This document shows, one piece after another, positions 1-9,439 of a stretch of DNA of 64,000 bases. The stretch is taken from the NCBI RefSeq assembly GCF_002998295.1, contig NZ_CP027226.1:806001-870000 (forward strand), in the 5' to 3' direction. Position 1 is the first letter of the stretch. Every line of letters starts with the position of its first letter. The notes beneath the pieces were generated by a model. The model did no database searches and was not told the origin of the DNA. It saw only the letters and a program-made list of their open reading frames with translations. Position numbers and translations under genes: made by a program. The stretch is from Fastidiosipila sanguinis. Its GTDB lineage: Bacteria > Bacillota > Clostridia > Saccharofermentanales > Fastidiosipilaceae.

Positions 1-961
1 CTAGAGCTCCCCAAGCAGAACTTGCCATATAACGCTCAAGTTTATTATTTGCTCTCTGAATACCTGGAGTATCAATGAAAATCATCTGACTCTCACCATC
101 ATCCAAAACAGTCTTGATATTGTGTCTTGTAGTTTTCGCCTTTGGTGAAGTAATGGCCAAAACATTTCCAGAGAGATTATTCAGCAAAGTTGATTTACCC
201 GCATTGGGTCTACCTAAAATTGCTATATATCCAGTTTTAAAATTTGGGTTAAAAGCTTCTTCTGTTTCTACTTCATTAACATGTGACTCTAACTCAGAAA
301 TTAATTCATTTGAAGGAGAGCAATTACTTTGTAATTCAATCTTTTTCTCATCTCGTATGTCTCTAGTAATATTCACTTCATTTAAGATTTCATCCTGAAG
401 CCTGAACATTAATTCTTCGGTACTTCTAGATTCTTCATGATCATAGCCCATAACGTGCAACAAACCATGCAGAGCTAAGAAGGTCATTTCTCTAGTAAGA
501 GAATGTCCATATTCTTCAGCTTGTTCAATGGCTCTTTCAACACAAATAATTACATCACCAAGATTTAAAATATAATCTTTATCTTGGCTTGGTTCATCTA
601 ATTCCTCATCGAAATCAGTTTCCTCATAATCGAAAGTTGGGGTAAAATCATACTCTGCCAAATCTGAAAATTTACCCAGTTCCATATCAAGTGTAGGAAA
701 TGATAAAACATCTGTAACACTATCTATATTCCTATTTTCTCTATTTAGAGTCCTTATAGTCTCCTCATCTACGAAACTAACATTTAGATAAAAATCAAAA
801 TCTTCAACTGTTATATTTTCAGGTAAGATATTTTCTAATTCTAATTTATTATAGTTTTCTGCTATAACCTTTTTTTGAGCATATGTTAAAGCTTTTTCAA
901 TATACGGAAAAATGAAATCAATATCATAATTATCTATTTGCTTGTTTAATTCTATTATCAT
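1..961 (-). CDS. YbeY-Era fusion: rRNA maturation endonuclease fused to Era GTPase (3' end cut off by the window)
   Basis: One uninterrupted frame of 320 codons runs from ATG at 961 to the window edge. Residues about 1-195 are YbeY-like, with the zinc-binding HGLLHVMGYDH motif at 165-175 and an acidic insert near 104-128. An acidic linker (about 196-240) leads into an Era-type GTPase: G1 GRPNAGKS at 250-257, the Era TTR element at 277-279 and DTPG at 297-300. G4, G5 and the KH domain would lie beyond the window. YbeY is a 16S rRNA 3'-end processing factor and Era a 30S assembly GTPase, so the fusion joins two steps of small-subunit maturation. The start overlaps the pgpH end by 32 bp, suggesting translational coupling. 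I read the linker codon by codon and found no stop or frameshift. Confidence 0.9.
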   Translation of the reverse strand, partial: MIIELNKQIDNYDIDFIFPYIEKALTYAQKKVIAENYNKLELENILPENITVEDFDFYLNVSFVDEETIRTLNRENRNIDSVTDVLSFPTLDMELGKFSDLAEYDFTPTFDYEETDFDEELDEPSQDKDYILNLGDVIICVERAIEQAEEYGHSLTREMTFLALHGLLHVMGYDHEESRSTEELMFRLQDEILNEVNITRDIRDEKKIELQSNCSPSNELISELESHVNEVETEEAFNPNFKTGYIAILGRPNAGKSTLLNNLSGNVLAITSPKAKTTRHNIKTVLDDGESQMIFIDTPGIQRANNKLERYMASSAWGAL

Positions 962-3128
962 CTGGATATTTAACCCTTTCGTGCAATAAACCTTCATATA
1001 CATGGATAAAGGCATTCATAATCTCTTCTACATCTTTGAAAGAAAGACCAGAATTAACTAATTGATCTTGATCAACCTTTCCTCTAACTAATTTTCTTAT
1101 TAATTTTTCTACTTCATCAATATCAGTTAAACCGGTGGACTTCATAGCCGCTTCTACAGTATCAGCAAGCATAACTACAGCAATTTCTTTGCTCACTGGA
1201 CTTGGACCAGGGTATCTAAATTCATTAGTTGCTGGCAAAGGAATTCCCATCTCTTCCGCCTCATCACAAGCTTGAGTATAGAAAAACTGTAAAATAGTTG
1301 TACCATGGTGTTGTTGAATAAACTCTACTACAGATTCAGGTAAGCCATATTCTCTCGCTATATTTTGTCCAAATTTAACGTGTTTAAAAATAATTCTGGT
1401 ACTTTCCTTTGTTTTCAAAAGAGAGTGAGGATTAAAACTACCTTGATTTTCTGTATACATTTGTGGGTTCCATAATTTACCTACATCATGGTAATAGGCT
1501 CCAACTCTAGCTAATAATGTATCAATGCCTATTCGTTCTGCCGCCGCTTCTGCTAGATTAGCAACCATCATACTATGTTGATATGTAGCAGGCGCCTCTA
1601 GGAAAAGACGTTTTAAGAGTGGATGGTTAGCATTTGCTAAATCTATTAATCTTGTAGGTGCAACTGTACTTAAGAATAGTTCAACTATAGGTGCTACACC
1701 AATCGCTAAGACAGCAGAAAGAAAACCTGCTAAAGCTGCCATAATAGCACTTTGTAGCATTATGTATGTACTTTGCTGAACCAGTGAAGAATACAAAATA
1801 GAAGCAACAAAATTAGTAGCAGTGGCTCCAATAATGGTCAAGGTATTATTCTGTCTCGAACTTGAAGCTGAAGCAATTAAAGCTGAAGTAGTTGTACCTA
1901 AAACAGCTACAAATAAATACTGGAGATTCATCTGAGTCACTGGTAATAGCAATATTACTATAGACAAACTTAGTACTAAAGCTGTTCTCAAACCAAAGTA
2001 AGATGCAACTAATATTGCAACGAAATAAACTGGCAAAATTAGTGGAGATATACTAGTTAAATATGTAGATGCAAAGAATGTTGTCAAAAGAATTGCTGAC
2101 AATACTGCCCAATCATTATATGTTCTAAGCTTCTTATTATCTTGGTATCTAAAATATATCCACATCAAGAATATAACTAATGAATATAGTAATACCAATG
2201 AACTTAAAGTACCCCAATCTATACTGTTTTTCTCTATCAATGCTAATTCATCTAACATCTGGAATTTTTCAGCGGTTATTGTTTCACCTTTGTTTACTAT
2301 AGTATTACCAGCAGGGATCAAAACAGGATCATTATAAATTCTATTGTATGTAGATTCTTTAGCAGCTTTAGTTGCCGCTTCATCAAATATCATGTTAGGC
2401 TTGAGTAATGATTTTAGCAACAAAGCTATTTGATTATATTCATTTTTATAATAAGCATTATTCTCAATTAATGAATTAACTCTACTAGTTATGCTAACCA
2501 AAAGGCTAGTACTATCATGATCACCCAACATTATAGTTTCTGCAATATTAAGAGCATTCTTTTTCACAGCTGTATATATTGAAGGACTTGTTCTAATAAA
2601 AGTATCAATAATTGATTCTTCAACTTGTAAATCTTTTTCATTCTGTAGTTCTTCAATAATATTTTGTGTAGCAGCACTAATTTCTTCATCGTTAGGTACT
2701 CTACCCTTATATTCGTTTTCAACAGCAGTACTAGCTTCTGTATTGTTGTTTGAATTATTTGCATTATTATCTTTATTAGTAGTTTCAGTTACTTCAGGAT
2801 TTTCAACTTTTTCAATATAAAGTTGCGATCTGTATTTATCTATAGAATCAAAAAATACATTCAACTTACGCATACTCTCATCTGACAAAGTTTCTGATCT
2901 TACGAAAACATCAGGAACCTGTTGCGCTTGTTCTAATGCTCTCTGATGGGTAGCTTCTTTGTTAACAATTGCTCTGGATGATACTATATTTTCTGGAGCT
3001 TTATCTCCTACGGCTAAGTCATATTTTTTTGGAATAGTAGCTGAATATAGAACAAATAGAACTGCAAAAGATATAAGTACAGTTAATAAAAATATTATAA
3101 ATCTACTTAAATTAATCTTTCCTTTCAC
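930..3128 (-). CDS. pgpH: PgpH/YqfF-type cyclic-di-AMP phosphodiesterase, 7TM-HD
   Basis: This 732-residue membrane protein has an N-terminal TM (about 8-28), a long extracytoplasmic region with an Asn/Glu-rich insert near residue 120-140, a multi-helix membrane block (about 300-480) and a cytoplasmic HD domain with HD at 547-548 in YYHDVGK and further His residues in IQQHHGT. This is the 7TMR-HDED / 7TM / HD order of PgpH, which hydrolyses c-di-AMP to pApA. The start is GTG at 3128, preceded by AGGGAGAG. It sits between phoH and ybeY-era, the usual Firmicute neighbourhood. The catalytic HD residues look intact, and the length fits the family. Confidence 0.93.
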   Translation of the reverse strand: MKGKINLSRFIIFLLTVLISFAVLFVLYSATIPKKYDLAVGDKAPENIVSSRAIVNKEATHQRALEQAQQVPDVFVRSETLSDESMRKLNVFFDSIDKYRSQLYIEKVENPEVTETTNKDNNANNSNNNTEASTAVENEYKGRVPNDEEISAATQNIIEELQNEKDLQVEESIIDTFIRTSPSIYTAVKKNALNIAETIMLGDHDSTSLLVSITSRVNSLIENNAYYKNEYNQIALLLKSLLKPNMIFDEAATKAAKESTYNRIYNDPVLIPAGNTIVNKGETITAEKFQMLDELALIEKNSIDWGTLSSLVLLYSLVIFLMWIYFRYQDNKKLRTYNDWAVLSAILLTTFFASTYLTSISPLILPVYFVAILVASYFGLRTALVLSLSIVILLLPVTQMNLQYLFVAVLGTTTSALIASASSSRQNNTLTIIGATATNFVASILYSSLVQQSTYIMLQSAIMAALAGFLSAVLAIGVAPIVELFLSTVAPTRLIDLANANHPLLKRLFLEAPATYQHSMMVANLAEAAAERIGIDTLLARVGAYYHDVGKLWNPQMYTENQGSFNPHSLLKTKESTRIIFKHVKFGQNIAREYGLPESVVEFIQQHHGTTILQFFYTQACDEAEEMGIPLPATNEFRYPGPSPVSKEIAVVMLADTVEAAMKSTGLTDIDEVEKLIRKLVRGKVDQDQLVNSGLSFKDVEEIMNAFIHVYEGLLHERVKYPDDNRIKQANR

Positions 3129-3227
3129 TTATTCTCTCCCTTCTGTTCTATCCTTTAACATTATAAATCTAATTTAATAAACTTATGCACTCAAAATTAG
3201 ACTAACTAAAGTTAAAAATTTAATTAA

Positions 3228-4223
3228 CTATTTTTCCTTAGTATCATCTTTTTTCTTTTGTCTATTTTGCTCGAAGTTTTTATCATACTTATCATAAGCT
3301 TTAATTATACTTTGAACTATAGGATTACGCATTACATCGCTGTCATCTAACTCAACAAATGCCATACCTTTTACATTTTTCAAAACTCTTTGGGCATGTA
3401 TTAGACCTGAACGTTGGTTTTTAGGTAAGTCAATTTGTGTAGTGTCACCAGTTACTACAATTTTAGAATCATAGCCCAATCTAGTCAAAAACATTTTCAT
3501 CTGTTCTGGTGTTGTATTTTGTGCTTCATCTAAAATTATATAAGCGTTATCAAGAGTCCTACCACGCATATATGCTAGCGGAGAAACCTCTATCAAACCT
3601 CTTTCCATATTAAGTGTATACGTCTCATAACCCATTAAGTCAGCTAAAGAGTCATACAAAGGTCTCATATATGGATCAACTTTAGTCTGCAAGTCACCTG
3701 GTAAGAATCCCAAATTTTCGCCTGCTTCAACAGCCGGTCTAGTTAAAATAATTCTATCAACTTCTTCATTCTTAAAAGCCTGAACTGCCATCGCCACAGC
3801 TAAATAAGTTTTTCCTGTACCAGCTGGTCCTATAGCGAACGTAACAGTATTGTTGCGTATTGCTTCTATATATTTACTCTGTCCCAAAGTTTTTGAAACA
3901 ACAGCTTTCCCTTTGGCATTAAGTCCTATCCAGTCCGGGTTATATACAGCGATGTTTTTCTTCTTATCTGCGCTCACTCCTGATAAATAATTGACTAACT
4001 GATCGTCTACTTCACCTTTACTTTTTGATATGTGCAACATTTTACTCACTATTTTATCTGCTAAATCTAGTTCTTCTTCAGTTTCAGCAATTATTTTTAT
4101 TCCTAGTAAATTGGGTTCTATAATCACATTCAAATAATTTTCTATTGTCTTAGCATTTTTATTATTAACGCCAATAATATTCTGAATTATACTTTGTTCA
4201 TCAATATGTATTATTTTTTCCAA
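3228..4223 (-). CDS. phoH: PhoH-like ATPase
   Basis: This 331-residue protein has a Walker A GPAGTGKT near residue 135, a Walker B-type ILDEAQN about 95 residues later, and the GDTTQIDLP motif typical of PhoH. PhoH proteins are P-loop ATPases related to superfamily 1 helicases; a role in RNA metabolism is inferred in the literature from conserved linkage with ybeY and era, and that linkage holds here. The N-terminal part (about 1-100) contains the small domain seen in Bacillus PhoH. The start codon is TTG at 4223, with AAGGAGA seven bases upstream; no in-frame ATG fits better. The gap to pgpH is 99 bp. Confidence 0.92.
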   Translation of the reverse strand: MEKIIHIDEQSIIQNIIGVNNKNAKTIENYLNVIIEPNLLGIKIIAETEEELDLADKIVSKMLHISKSKGEVDDQLVNYLSGVSADKKKNIAVYNPDWIGLNAKGKAVVSKTLGQSKYIEAIRNNTVTFAIGPAGTGKTYLAVAMAVQAFKNEEVDRIILTRPAVEAGENLGFLPGDLQTKVDPYMRPLYDSLADLMGYETYTLNMERGLIEVSPLAYMRGRTLDNAYIILDEAQNTTPEQMKMFLTRLGYDSKIVVTGDTTQIDLPKNQRSGLIHAQRVLKNVKGMAFVELDDSDVMRNPIVQSIIKAYDKYDKNFEQNRQKKKDDTKEK

Positions 4224-4294
4224 ATGTAAATCTCCTTCTAAGTTAATATCGAATATTACATATCATATTTTTAAATTCTTAAATAAGCATAAAG

Positions 4295-5059
4295 CTATTT
4301 ATTTTCCACTTCAGTATTATTTGTGGACTCATCTGGTATAACTTCTAATAAATTTTGTCTATAGGCAGGACTATTTTCAGATAGTGCTGGAATCTTAACC
4401 TCCTGTGGGTATTCCATATTGACTACAACACCTTGACTTTGTAAGTGATTCCATATTTGGCTAGAGAATCTATAGTAATCTTGTAATTTTTTAACTTCAC
4501 CAATAATAGAAATTTCATAGCCTGTTGGACTGGTGATATTTGTACCATTCATTACAACTTTAGTGTTCTCGCCACTTCCTGTTTCACTGATTTCGGTCAA
4601 AGCCACAACCCTTTCACCATTAATAGAAATAGCGTAAGCACCATTAGCTTTTAGAGAATTTACTATAACTAGTAAGGATGAAACACTAACTTTTGCATCT
4701 TTAGCGCTAGAGTCTAAAGTAATAATAGCTCCTGGACCTTTAACATCTGTTAAACCAGCATATGTTTTTGTTCTTATTAGTTGTTCTTGATAATACTTAA
4801 GTTGAGCATTTTCATCATCACCAAGCTCTATGAATTTCTGTAAACTTTCCTTATATTCAGCATTACGTTGTGCAAGTTCAGCATTAACTATATTCAGCTG
4901 TTGAATTTTCTCCTGTAAATCTGCCTGATTTGTATTTCCAAATAAAGTACTTCCCTCTAAGGAATTTATATTCTTCATTTGCCAAGCTATTAAAACACCT
5001 AGAATTACACTTATTACAATTAATAATATATTAGCTACTATCTTATTATTTGTTTTCAT
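4295..5059 (-). CDS. DUF881 family membrane protein (downstream copy)
   Basis: The chosen start is the ATG at 5059, preceded by GGAGGG; the longer frame would begin at an unsupported TTG. The protein has a TM near residues 8-28, a coiled coil (about 40-80) and a C-terminal DUF881 domain with the NSLKANGAYAISINGERV core. DUF881 proteins (YlxW/YlxX type) are single-pass proteins usually found near cell-division or envelope genes; their biochemical function is unknown. It overlaps the end of the upstream DUF881 gene by 14 bp, so the pair is probably translationally coupled and may form a heteromer. The C-terminal tail after the domain is short and Asn/Glu-rich. Confidence 0.8.
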   Translation of the reverse strand: MKTNNKIVANILLIVISVILGVLIAWQMKNINSLEGSTLFGNTNQADLQEKIQQLNIVNAELAQRNAEYKESLQKFIELGDDENAQLKYYQEQLIRTKTYAGLTDVKGPGAIITLDSSAKDAKVSVSSLLVIVNSLKANGAYAISINGERVVALTEISETGSGENTKVVMNGTNITSPTGYEISIIGEVKKLQDYYRFSSQIWNHLQSQGVVVNMEYPQEVKIPALSENSPAYRQNLLEVIPDESTNNTEVENK

Positions 5060-5924
5060 TCTTATACCCTCCAAGTCTATCAACTTGTGAATTTATGTAT
5101 ATATCATCTTGCATAGGATTAAGCTGCATATCCTTAACGATTTCAATTTTTAGCTTAAGTCCCCTATCTTTCATTGCTTTAATAAATTGTTGATCTTGAA
5201 GTTGCTTGAAAAAATCTTCTATATTATCTATTCCTTCTAAACCACCTTCTATAACAAAAGGTGAAGAATGATAAACTCTATTTACAAGGACTGATGGTCC
5301 GGTACAGAGTAGTGGACTCATTGGAGATATCCTTTCACCATTTACTGCTATAGCATCAAAATAATTTGATTTAAAGAACTCAACAATAATTCTCAGATCA
5401 CCGTCATGGACAATTTCACTTGAATCAGTTGTCGAATCATAGGCAATACCTTCTTTATCAGCTAGTGTCACTCTTATTCCTTGACCTTCAAAGCTTTTCA
5501 TACCTGCAAAATGTAATACAAAATCATAATCACTGATTATACTTTTCAATTCAGTAGATTCAGTTTTCATATTCTGAATCATCATATTTCTAGCTTCTTC
5601 AAACTCTTTATTTAATTCTAAGTTCTCTTGCTCTAATCTTTTTTTCTGTTCTTCTTTAGCATTAATTTCTCTTTGAAGCTCTTTCAACCTATTTAACGGT
5701 TCTTCTTTAATTTTAATCTGTGCTTGTAAGTTCTTATTTGCCAAAATAAAAATAAAAACAACAAGTAATAAAGTTGAAATAGTTCCTAGAGCAAGTGATA
5801 GTTTGTTACTTCTCAACTTTGATTTACTTGAAACTTTAGCATCCATCTCAATATTATTTGAGCGAGAAGTAAATTTATTCAATTTTATTAAAGCTAATCT
5901 TTTTAATTTTTTTAAGATTTTCAA
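5046..5924 (-). CDS. DUF881 family membrane protein (upstream copy)
   Basis: The likely start is TTG at 5924, directly after AAAGGAGGAG; the longer frame to 5978 lacks a ribosome binding site and would overlap rluD. The protein has a basic cytoplasmic N-terminus, one TM (about residues 42-62), a strong Glu/Lys-rich coiled coil (about 65-105) and a DUF881 domain with FFKSNYFDAIAVNGERIS. It is paralogous to the next gene but diverged, so this is a tandem pair and not a recent duplication. Function is unknown; the membrane-anchored coiled-coil architecture suggests an envelope scaffold. Confidence 0.8.
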   Translation of the reverse strand: MKILKKLKRLALIKLNKFTSRSNNIEMDAKVSSKSKLRSNKLSLALGTISTLLLVVFIFILANKNLQAQIKIKEEPLNRLKELQREINAKEEQKKRLEQENLELNKEFEEARNMMIQNMKTESTELKSIISDYDFVLHFAGMKSFEGQGIRVTLADKEGIAYDSTTDSSEIVHDGDLRIIVEFFKSNYFDAIAVNGERISPMSPLLCTGPSVLVNRVYHSSPFVIEGGLEGIDNIEDFFKQLQDQQFIKAMKDRGLKLKIEIVKDMQLNPMQDDIYINSQVDRLGGYKNENK

Positions 5925-5971
5925 ATTATCTACTCCTCCTTTTATCTTAACTTCATGAATAAAAGTATATT

Positions 5972-6898
5972 TTAACAATGCAAATTATAATTTAGTTTTT
6001 GCAGAACTGAAGAAAATCCTGCTGGTAATTCAGTCTCAAAATACATCTCTTCATTGCTGAGTGGATGTCTAAATTTAATACTTTTAGCATGCAAGCATAA
6101 TTCATTTGCTAATTTATCTTGTCTAAATCCGTATATTGGATCTCCTAATATTGGGTGATTTATATACTTCATATGCACTCTAATTTGATGTGTTCTGCCT
6201 GTTAAAAGATTAATTCTCAGATATGACGTATTATTACTTTCGCCGATAATCTCGAATTCAGTATTAGCAACTTTGCCATTTTCTTGGACTGACATCTCTT
6301 GACGTTTTTTGGGATTTCTAGCTATAGGTGCATTTATAAATCCCTTGTTATCTTTAAATGTACCATGAACTATGGCTTCATAAATCTTAGTAACTTCTCT
6401 ATTTTTAAATTGCTTCTGCAAATCAATTAATGCTTCATCTGTTTTTGCTACCACAAGTATTCCTGAAGTATCCTTATCAAGCCTATGTACTATACCCGCT
6501 CTAGCTTTTCCATTTGCCATAGCCAGATTATCACCACAATGATATAGGAGCGCATTTACCAATGTTCCAGACTCATTTCCAACCCCAGGATGTACAGTAA
6601 TACCTGCATCTTTATCTATTACAATTATCTCTTTGTCTTCATAAATAATATTCAGAGGTAAATCTTCAGCTTGAGGGTTTTCAAGTAAATTGTCTTTATC
6701 AATTAAGCTAGAAAAGTCAATTTCTATTTCCAAGTCTTCAACAACCTTGAAACTAGGTTTCATTACACCTAGATGTGAAACCACCTTACCGTCTTTTATC
6801 AGCTGTGAAATTTCACTCCTAGAGATATCAGGAAGTAAATCAGATAAGGCTTTATCTAATCTCTTATTACTTTTTTCTAACTGTATTATTTCTTTCAT
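5972..6898 (-). CDS. RluD-type 23S rRNA pseudouridine synthase
   Basis: This 308-residue protein has an N-terminal S4 RNA-binding domain (about 1-75) and an RluA-family catalytic domain with GIVHRLDKDTSGILVVAKT, where the Asp in HRLD is the catalytic nucleophile. The C-terminal LLTGRTHQIRVHM motif is also intact. The closest well-known relatives are RluD and Bacillus YlyB. The start ATG overlaps the lspA stop as TAATG, and lspA-rluD is a conserved Firmicute pair, so expression is probably coupled. The exact target uridines cannot be read from sequence. Confidence 0.9.
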   Translation of the reverse strand: MKEIIQLEKSNKRLDKALSDLLPDISRSEISQLIKDGKVVSHLGVMKPSFKVVEDLEIEIDFSSLIDKDNLLENPQAEDLPLNIIYEDKEIIVIDKDAGITVHPGVGNESGTLVNALLYHCGDNLAMANGKARAGIVHRLDKDTSGILVVAKTDEALIDLQKQFKNREVTKIYEAIVHGTFKDNKGFINAPIARNPKKRQEMSVQENGKVANTEFEIIGESNNTSYLRINLLTGRTHQIRVHMKYINHPILGDPIYGFRQDKLANELCLHAKSIKFRHPLSNEEMYFETELPAGFSSVLQKLNYNLHC

Positions 6899-7500
6899 TA
6901 TTGTAAAGTAATGCTATCCTCACTACTAGTTCTCACATTATTTTGAATTTCCAAATTATATTTTTCTAAATCTTTATCGTATTTAAACATAACATAGAAG
7001 AATAAAACCACTGCCGAAACAGTAATACAAGCATCTGCTATGTTAAACGTTGGGAAGTGCCAACCATTATAGTGGAAATCCAGAAAGTCTATGACTGCTC
7101 CCAATCTTACTCTATCAATTAAGTTTCCAACTGTGCCTGCAAGCAGTACACTAATTGCAACTGGGAAAATTGCTGGCCAAGCACTATATTTGAACAGTAA
7201 AGTCAAAAATATAATAGTAGTTACAACTGAGACCCCTGTCAGGAAATATATTCCCCATTCTTGATTATTCAAAAAGCTAAATGCTGCTCCAGAGTTTAAT
7301 GTATGAATAAATTGGAAAAACCCTGGAATAACTTCAATCTTACCACCATTTTGTAAGACCTCGTTATTAGCTGCCCATAACTTACTTATTTGATCTAAGA
7401 CTACTAGTATTACTGTTAATAATAAAAATCCAAAAGATCTTTTCCAAGATATATCTGGTTTAAATTCTCTCAATTGATCTTCACTAGTTACTTTTTTCAT
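6898..7500 (-). CDS. lspA: Lipoprotein signal peptidase II
   Basis: This 200-residue protein has four predicted TM segments and both catalytic aspartate regions: GTVGNLIDRVRLGAVIDFLD and FNIADACITVS. LspA is an aspartic membrane protease that cleaves the signal peptide of prolipoproteins after lipidation. It is longer than the usual 150-165 residues because of an N-terminal cytoplasmic extension (about 20 residues) and a charged C-terminal tail. Lipoprotein substrates in this window include the M28-like protein and the HtrA-like protease. It is followed immediately by rluD through a TAATG overlap. Confidence 0.93.
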   Translation of the reverse strand: MKKVTSEDQLREFKPDISWKRSFGFLLLTVILVVLDQISKLWAANNEVLQNGGKIEVIPGFFQFIHTLNSGAAFSFLNNQEWGIYFLTGVSVVTTIIFLTLLFKYSAWPAIFPVAISVLLAGTVGNLIDRVRLGAVIDFLDFHYNGWHFPTFNIADACITVSAVVLFFYVMFKYDKDLEKYNLEIQNNVRTSSEDSITLQ

Positions 7501-7537
7501 ATTTATACCCTTACTAATTTATTATTTCTTATTCTAT

Positions 7538-7566
7538 ATTTTAACTTAAATAATACTATTTGTCGC
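7538..7566 (-). promoter_or_regulatory. Candidate sigma-A promoter for the lspA operon
   Basis: On the minus strand a GCGACA hexamer (7561-7566) lies 17 bp from TAAAAT (7538-7543), 38 bp before the lspA start. The -10 is good and the -35 is partial. The strong terminator just upstream (7604-7634) means lspA needs its own promoter. Confidence 0.5.
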
Positions 7567-7603
7567 ATGTTGTGGACTCTAAAGAAAAGCTTAACTTAAG
7601 CAT

Positions 7604-7634
7604 AAAAAAAGGCCGGAAAATCCGGCCTTTTTTT
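7604..7634 (-). terminator. Strong intrinsic terminator of rny
   Basis: A perfect GGCCGG/CCGGCC stem with an AAAAT loop is flanked by seven A and seven T, so it can work in either direction. On the minus strand it begins at the rny stop codon itself, so the gene ends within the flank of its own terminator. Confidence 0.92.
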
Positions 7635-9195
7635 AATTTGCTTGACTGGTGAATCTTGTCTCTCGTATCATATTGACTTTAATATGACCTGGATAATTCA
7701 ATTCTTCTTCAATTCTCTTACTGATTTCATAAGCTGTTAATTTCATCTCTTCTTCGCTCATTTGCTCAGGATTGACAATAACTCTTAGTTCTCTACCAGC
7801 TTGAATAGCATAACTCTTTTCAATACCAGAGAAGCTATTAGCAATGTCCTCTAGACCTTGTACACGTTTCATGTAAGTCTCTACACTTTCACGTCTAGCT
7901 CCTGGTCTAGCTGCTGATAAAGCATCTGCTGCAGCTACCAATATTGCGATTACAGAGGTTGGCTCTGTATCACCGTGGTGTGAAGCAATTGTGTTAATGA
8001 CAACTTCATCTTCATTGTTACGTTCAGCAATCTCAACACCTAACTCGACGTGAGATCCTTCCATTTCAAAGTCTGATGCTTTTCCTATATCATGGAATAA
8101 ACCAGCTCTCTTTGCTAATTGGACATCTAATCCTAATTCTGCCGCTAAGAGACCAGATAATTCACAAACTTCCAATGAGTGTTGCAACACATTTTGTCCG
8201 AAGCTTGTTCTATAGTTTAGTTTACCTAACAATTCAATCTCCTCAGGAGTAATTCCTACTAGGCCTGTTGCTAGGCTGGCTTTCTCACCAACACTCTTAA
8301 TAGTTTTATTAACTTCATTTTCTGCTTTTTCTACAGCTGCTTCTATGCTTGTTGGATGAACTCTTCCATCCTTAACAAGCTTCTCCATAGCAACTTTAGC
8401 AACTTCTCTCCTTAATGGATTGAAACATGATAAAGTTATTGCTTCTGGAGTATCGTCTATTATGACATCTACACCTGTAATTTTTTGGAAAGTCTTAATG
8501 TTTCTACCTTCACGTCCAATGATTCGACCTTTCATCTCATCACTAGGTAAAGACACAACTGAAATTGTATTATCTGCAACGAAATCAGATGCATATCTCT
8601 GCATTGAAGTTACAATTACTTCTTCTGCGTAACGATCAGCTTTTTCATCAATCTCAGCCTCTAATTGAACATATCTCGCTGCTAAGTCTCTACGATAGAT
8701 TTGTTCCGCAGTTGTTAGTAACTGCTCTCTAGCTTCTTCCATAGATAAGCTTGCAATCTTCTCTAACTCAGCATTTTGACTCTCAACTAGCTCATTAGCT
8801 TTAGCTAATTGATCTTCAACTTGTTTTTCCAATCTGCTTAAATTCTCATCTCTAGAATTTAATTTCTTTTCTCTATTATCAACTTCAGATTCTTTTTGTT
8901 CTATCCTATTTCGCTCTTTATCTAAGCTACTTTGACGACTTCTAGAATCTCGTTCCAATTCTTGTTTGGCTTTATGAATTTCTTCTTTTGCCTGCAGGAG
9001 CAGTTCTCTTTTACGACTCTCGCCATTTTTCTCTGCGTTTGCTAATAATGTTTCCGCTCTTTTCTTTGCTTTAACATTCTCAGCTTCAATTTCTGTCTTC
9101 TTCTTGCTGAATCCTAAATTATAGTAAATCAGTATCGATATGACACCACCTGCGAGGCCAACTACCAAACCAATAATTAAAGACATTAAATCCAT
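7633..9195 (-). CDS. rny: Ribonuclease Y
   Basis: Starting at the ATG at 9195, which follows GGAGGTGAT, the protein is 520 residues, the same length as Bacillus RNase Y; the longer frame starts at a TTG that is itself part of the ribosome binding site. It has an N-terminal TM (about 4-24), a long charged coiled coil (about 30-200), a KH domain with GREGRNIKTFQKITGVDV and an HD domain with AGLFHDIGKASDFE. RNase Y is a membrane-associated endoribonuclease that initiates mRNA decay in Firmicutes. All domain signatures look intact. The gene is monocistronic, between its own promoter and terminator. Confidence 0.95.
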   Translation of the reverse strand: MDLMSLIIGLVVGLAGGVISILIYYNLGFSKKKTEIEAENVKAKKRAETLLANAEKNGESRKRELLLQAKEEIHKAKQELERDSRSRQSSLDKERNRIEQKESEVDNREKKLNSRDENLSRLEKQVEDQLAKANELVESQNAELEKIASLSMEEAREQLLTTAEQIYRRDLAARYVQLEAEIDEKADRYAEEVIVTSMQRYASDFVADNTISVVSLPSDEMKGRIIGREGRNIKTFQKITGVDVIIDDTPEAITLSCFNPLRREVAKVAMEKLVKDGRVHPTSIEAAVEKAENEVNKTIKSVGEKASLATGLVGITPEEIELLGKLNYRTSFGQNVLQHSLEVCELSGLLAAELGLDVQLAKRAGLFHDIGKASDFEMEGSHVELGVEIAERNNEDEVVINTIASHHGDTEPTSVIAILVAAADALSAARPGARRESVETYMKRVQGLEDIANSFSGIEKSYAIQAGRELRVIVNPEQMSEEEMKLTAYEISKRIEEELNYPGHIKVNMIRETRFTSQAN

Positions 9196-9334
9196 ATTGG
9201 TAATCACCTCCAAATATTAAATTTTCAAAGTACATCTCACAGTTTATAATTGTTTAAGTTCTTAACTGTTAAACTTTCTTTCTTAATTGGCTTGAGGTCT
9301 TTTTACCTCTCACCTGTATAGAATACTAACATTA

Positions 9335-9363
9335 ATTTTATTAAAAATTTGTGTTTATTGCAA
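9335..9363 (-). promoter_or_regulatory. Candidate sigma-A promoter for rny
   Basis: On the minus strand TTGCAA (9358-9363) and TAAAAT (9335-9340) are separated by exactly 17 bp. This predicts a leader of about 130 nt, which contains a small GAGGT/ACCTC hairpin (9293-9308). A structured leader could allow self-control of this RNase, but that is inference. Confidence 0.55.
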
Positions 9364-9439
9364 ATGAATAACTAATAATTTGATAAAAATAATTTACTTT
9401 TCTCACAAAGATACGACTGGCACAAGCTTTACATAATTA

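Noticed and set aside
114-398. 94-codon plus-strand frame in the Era region
   Set aside because: It is antisense to the conserved YbeY-Era linker and GTPase and has no homology or start signal.
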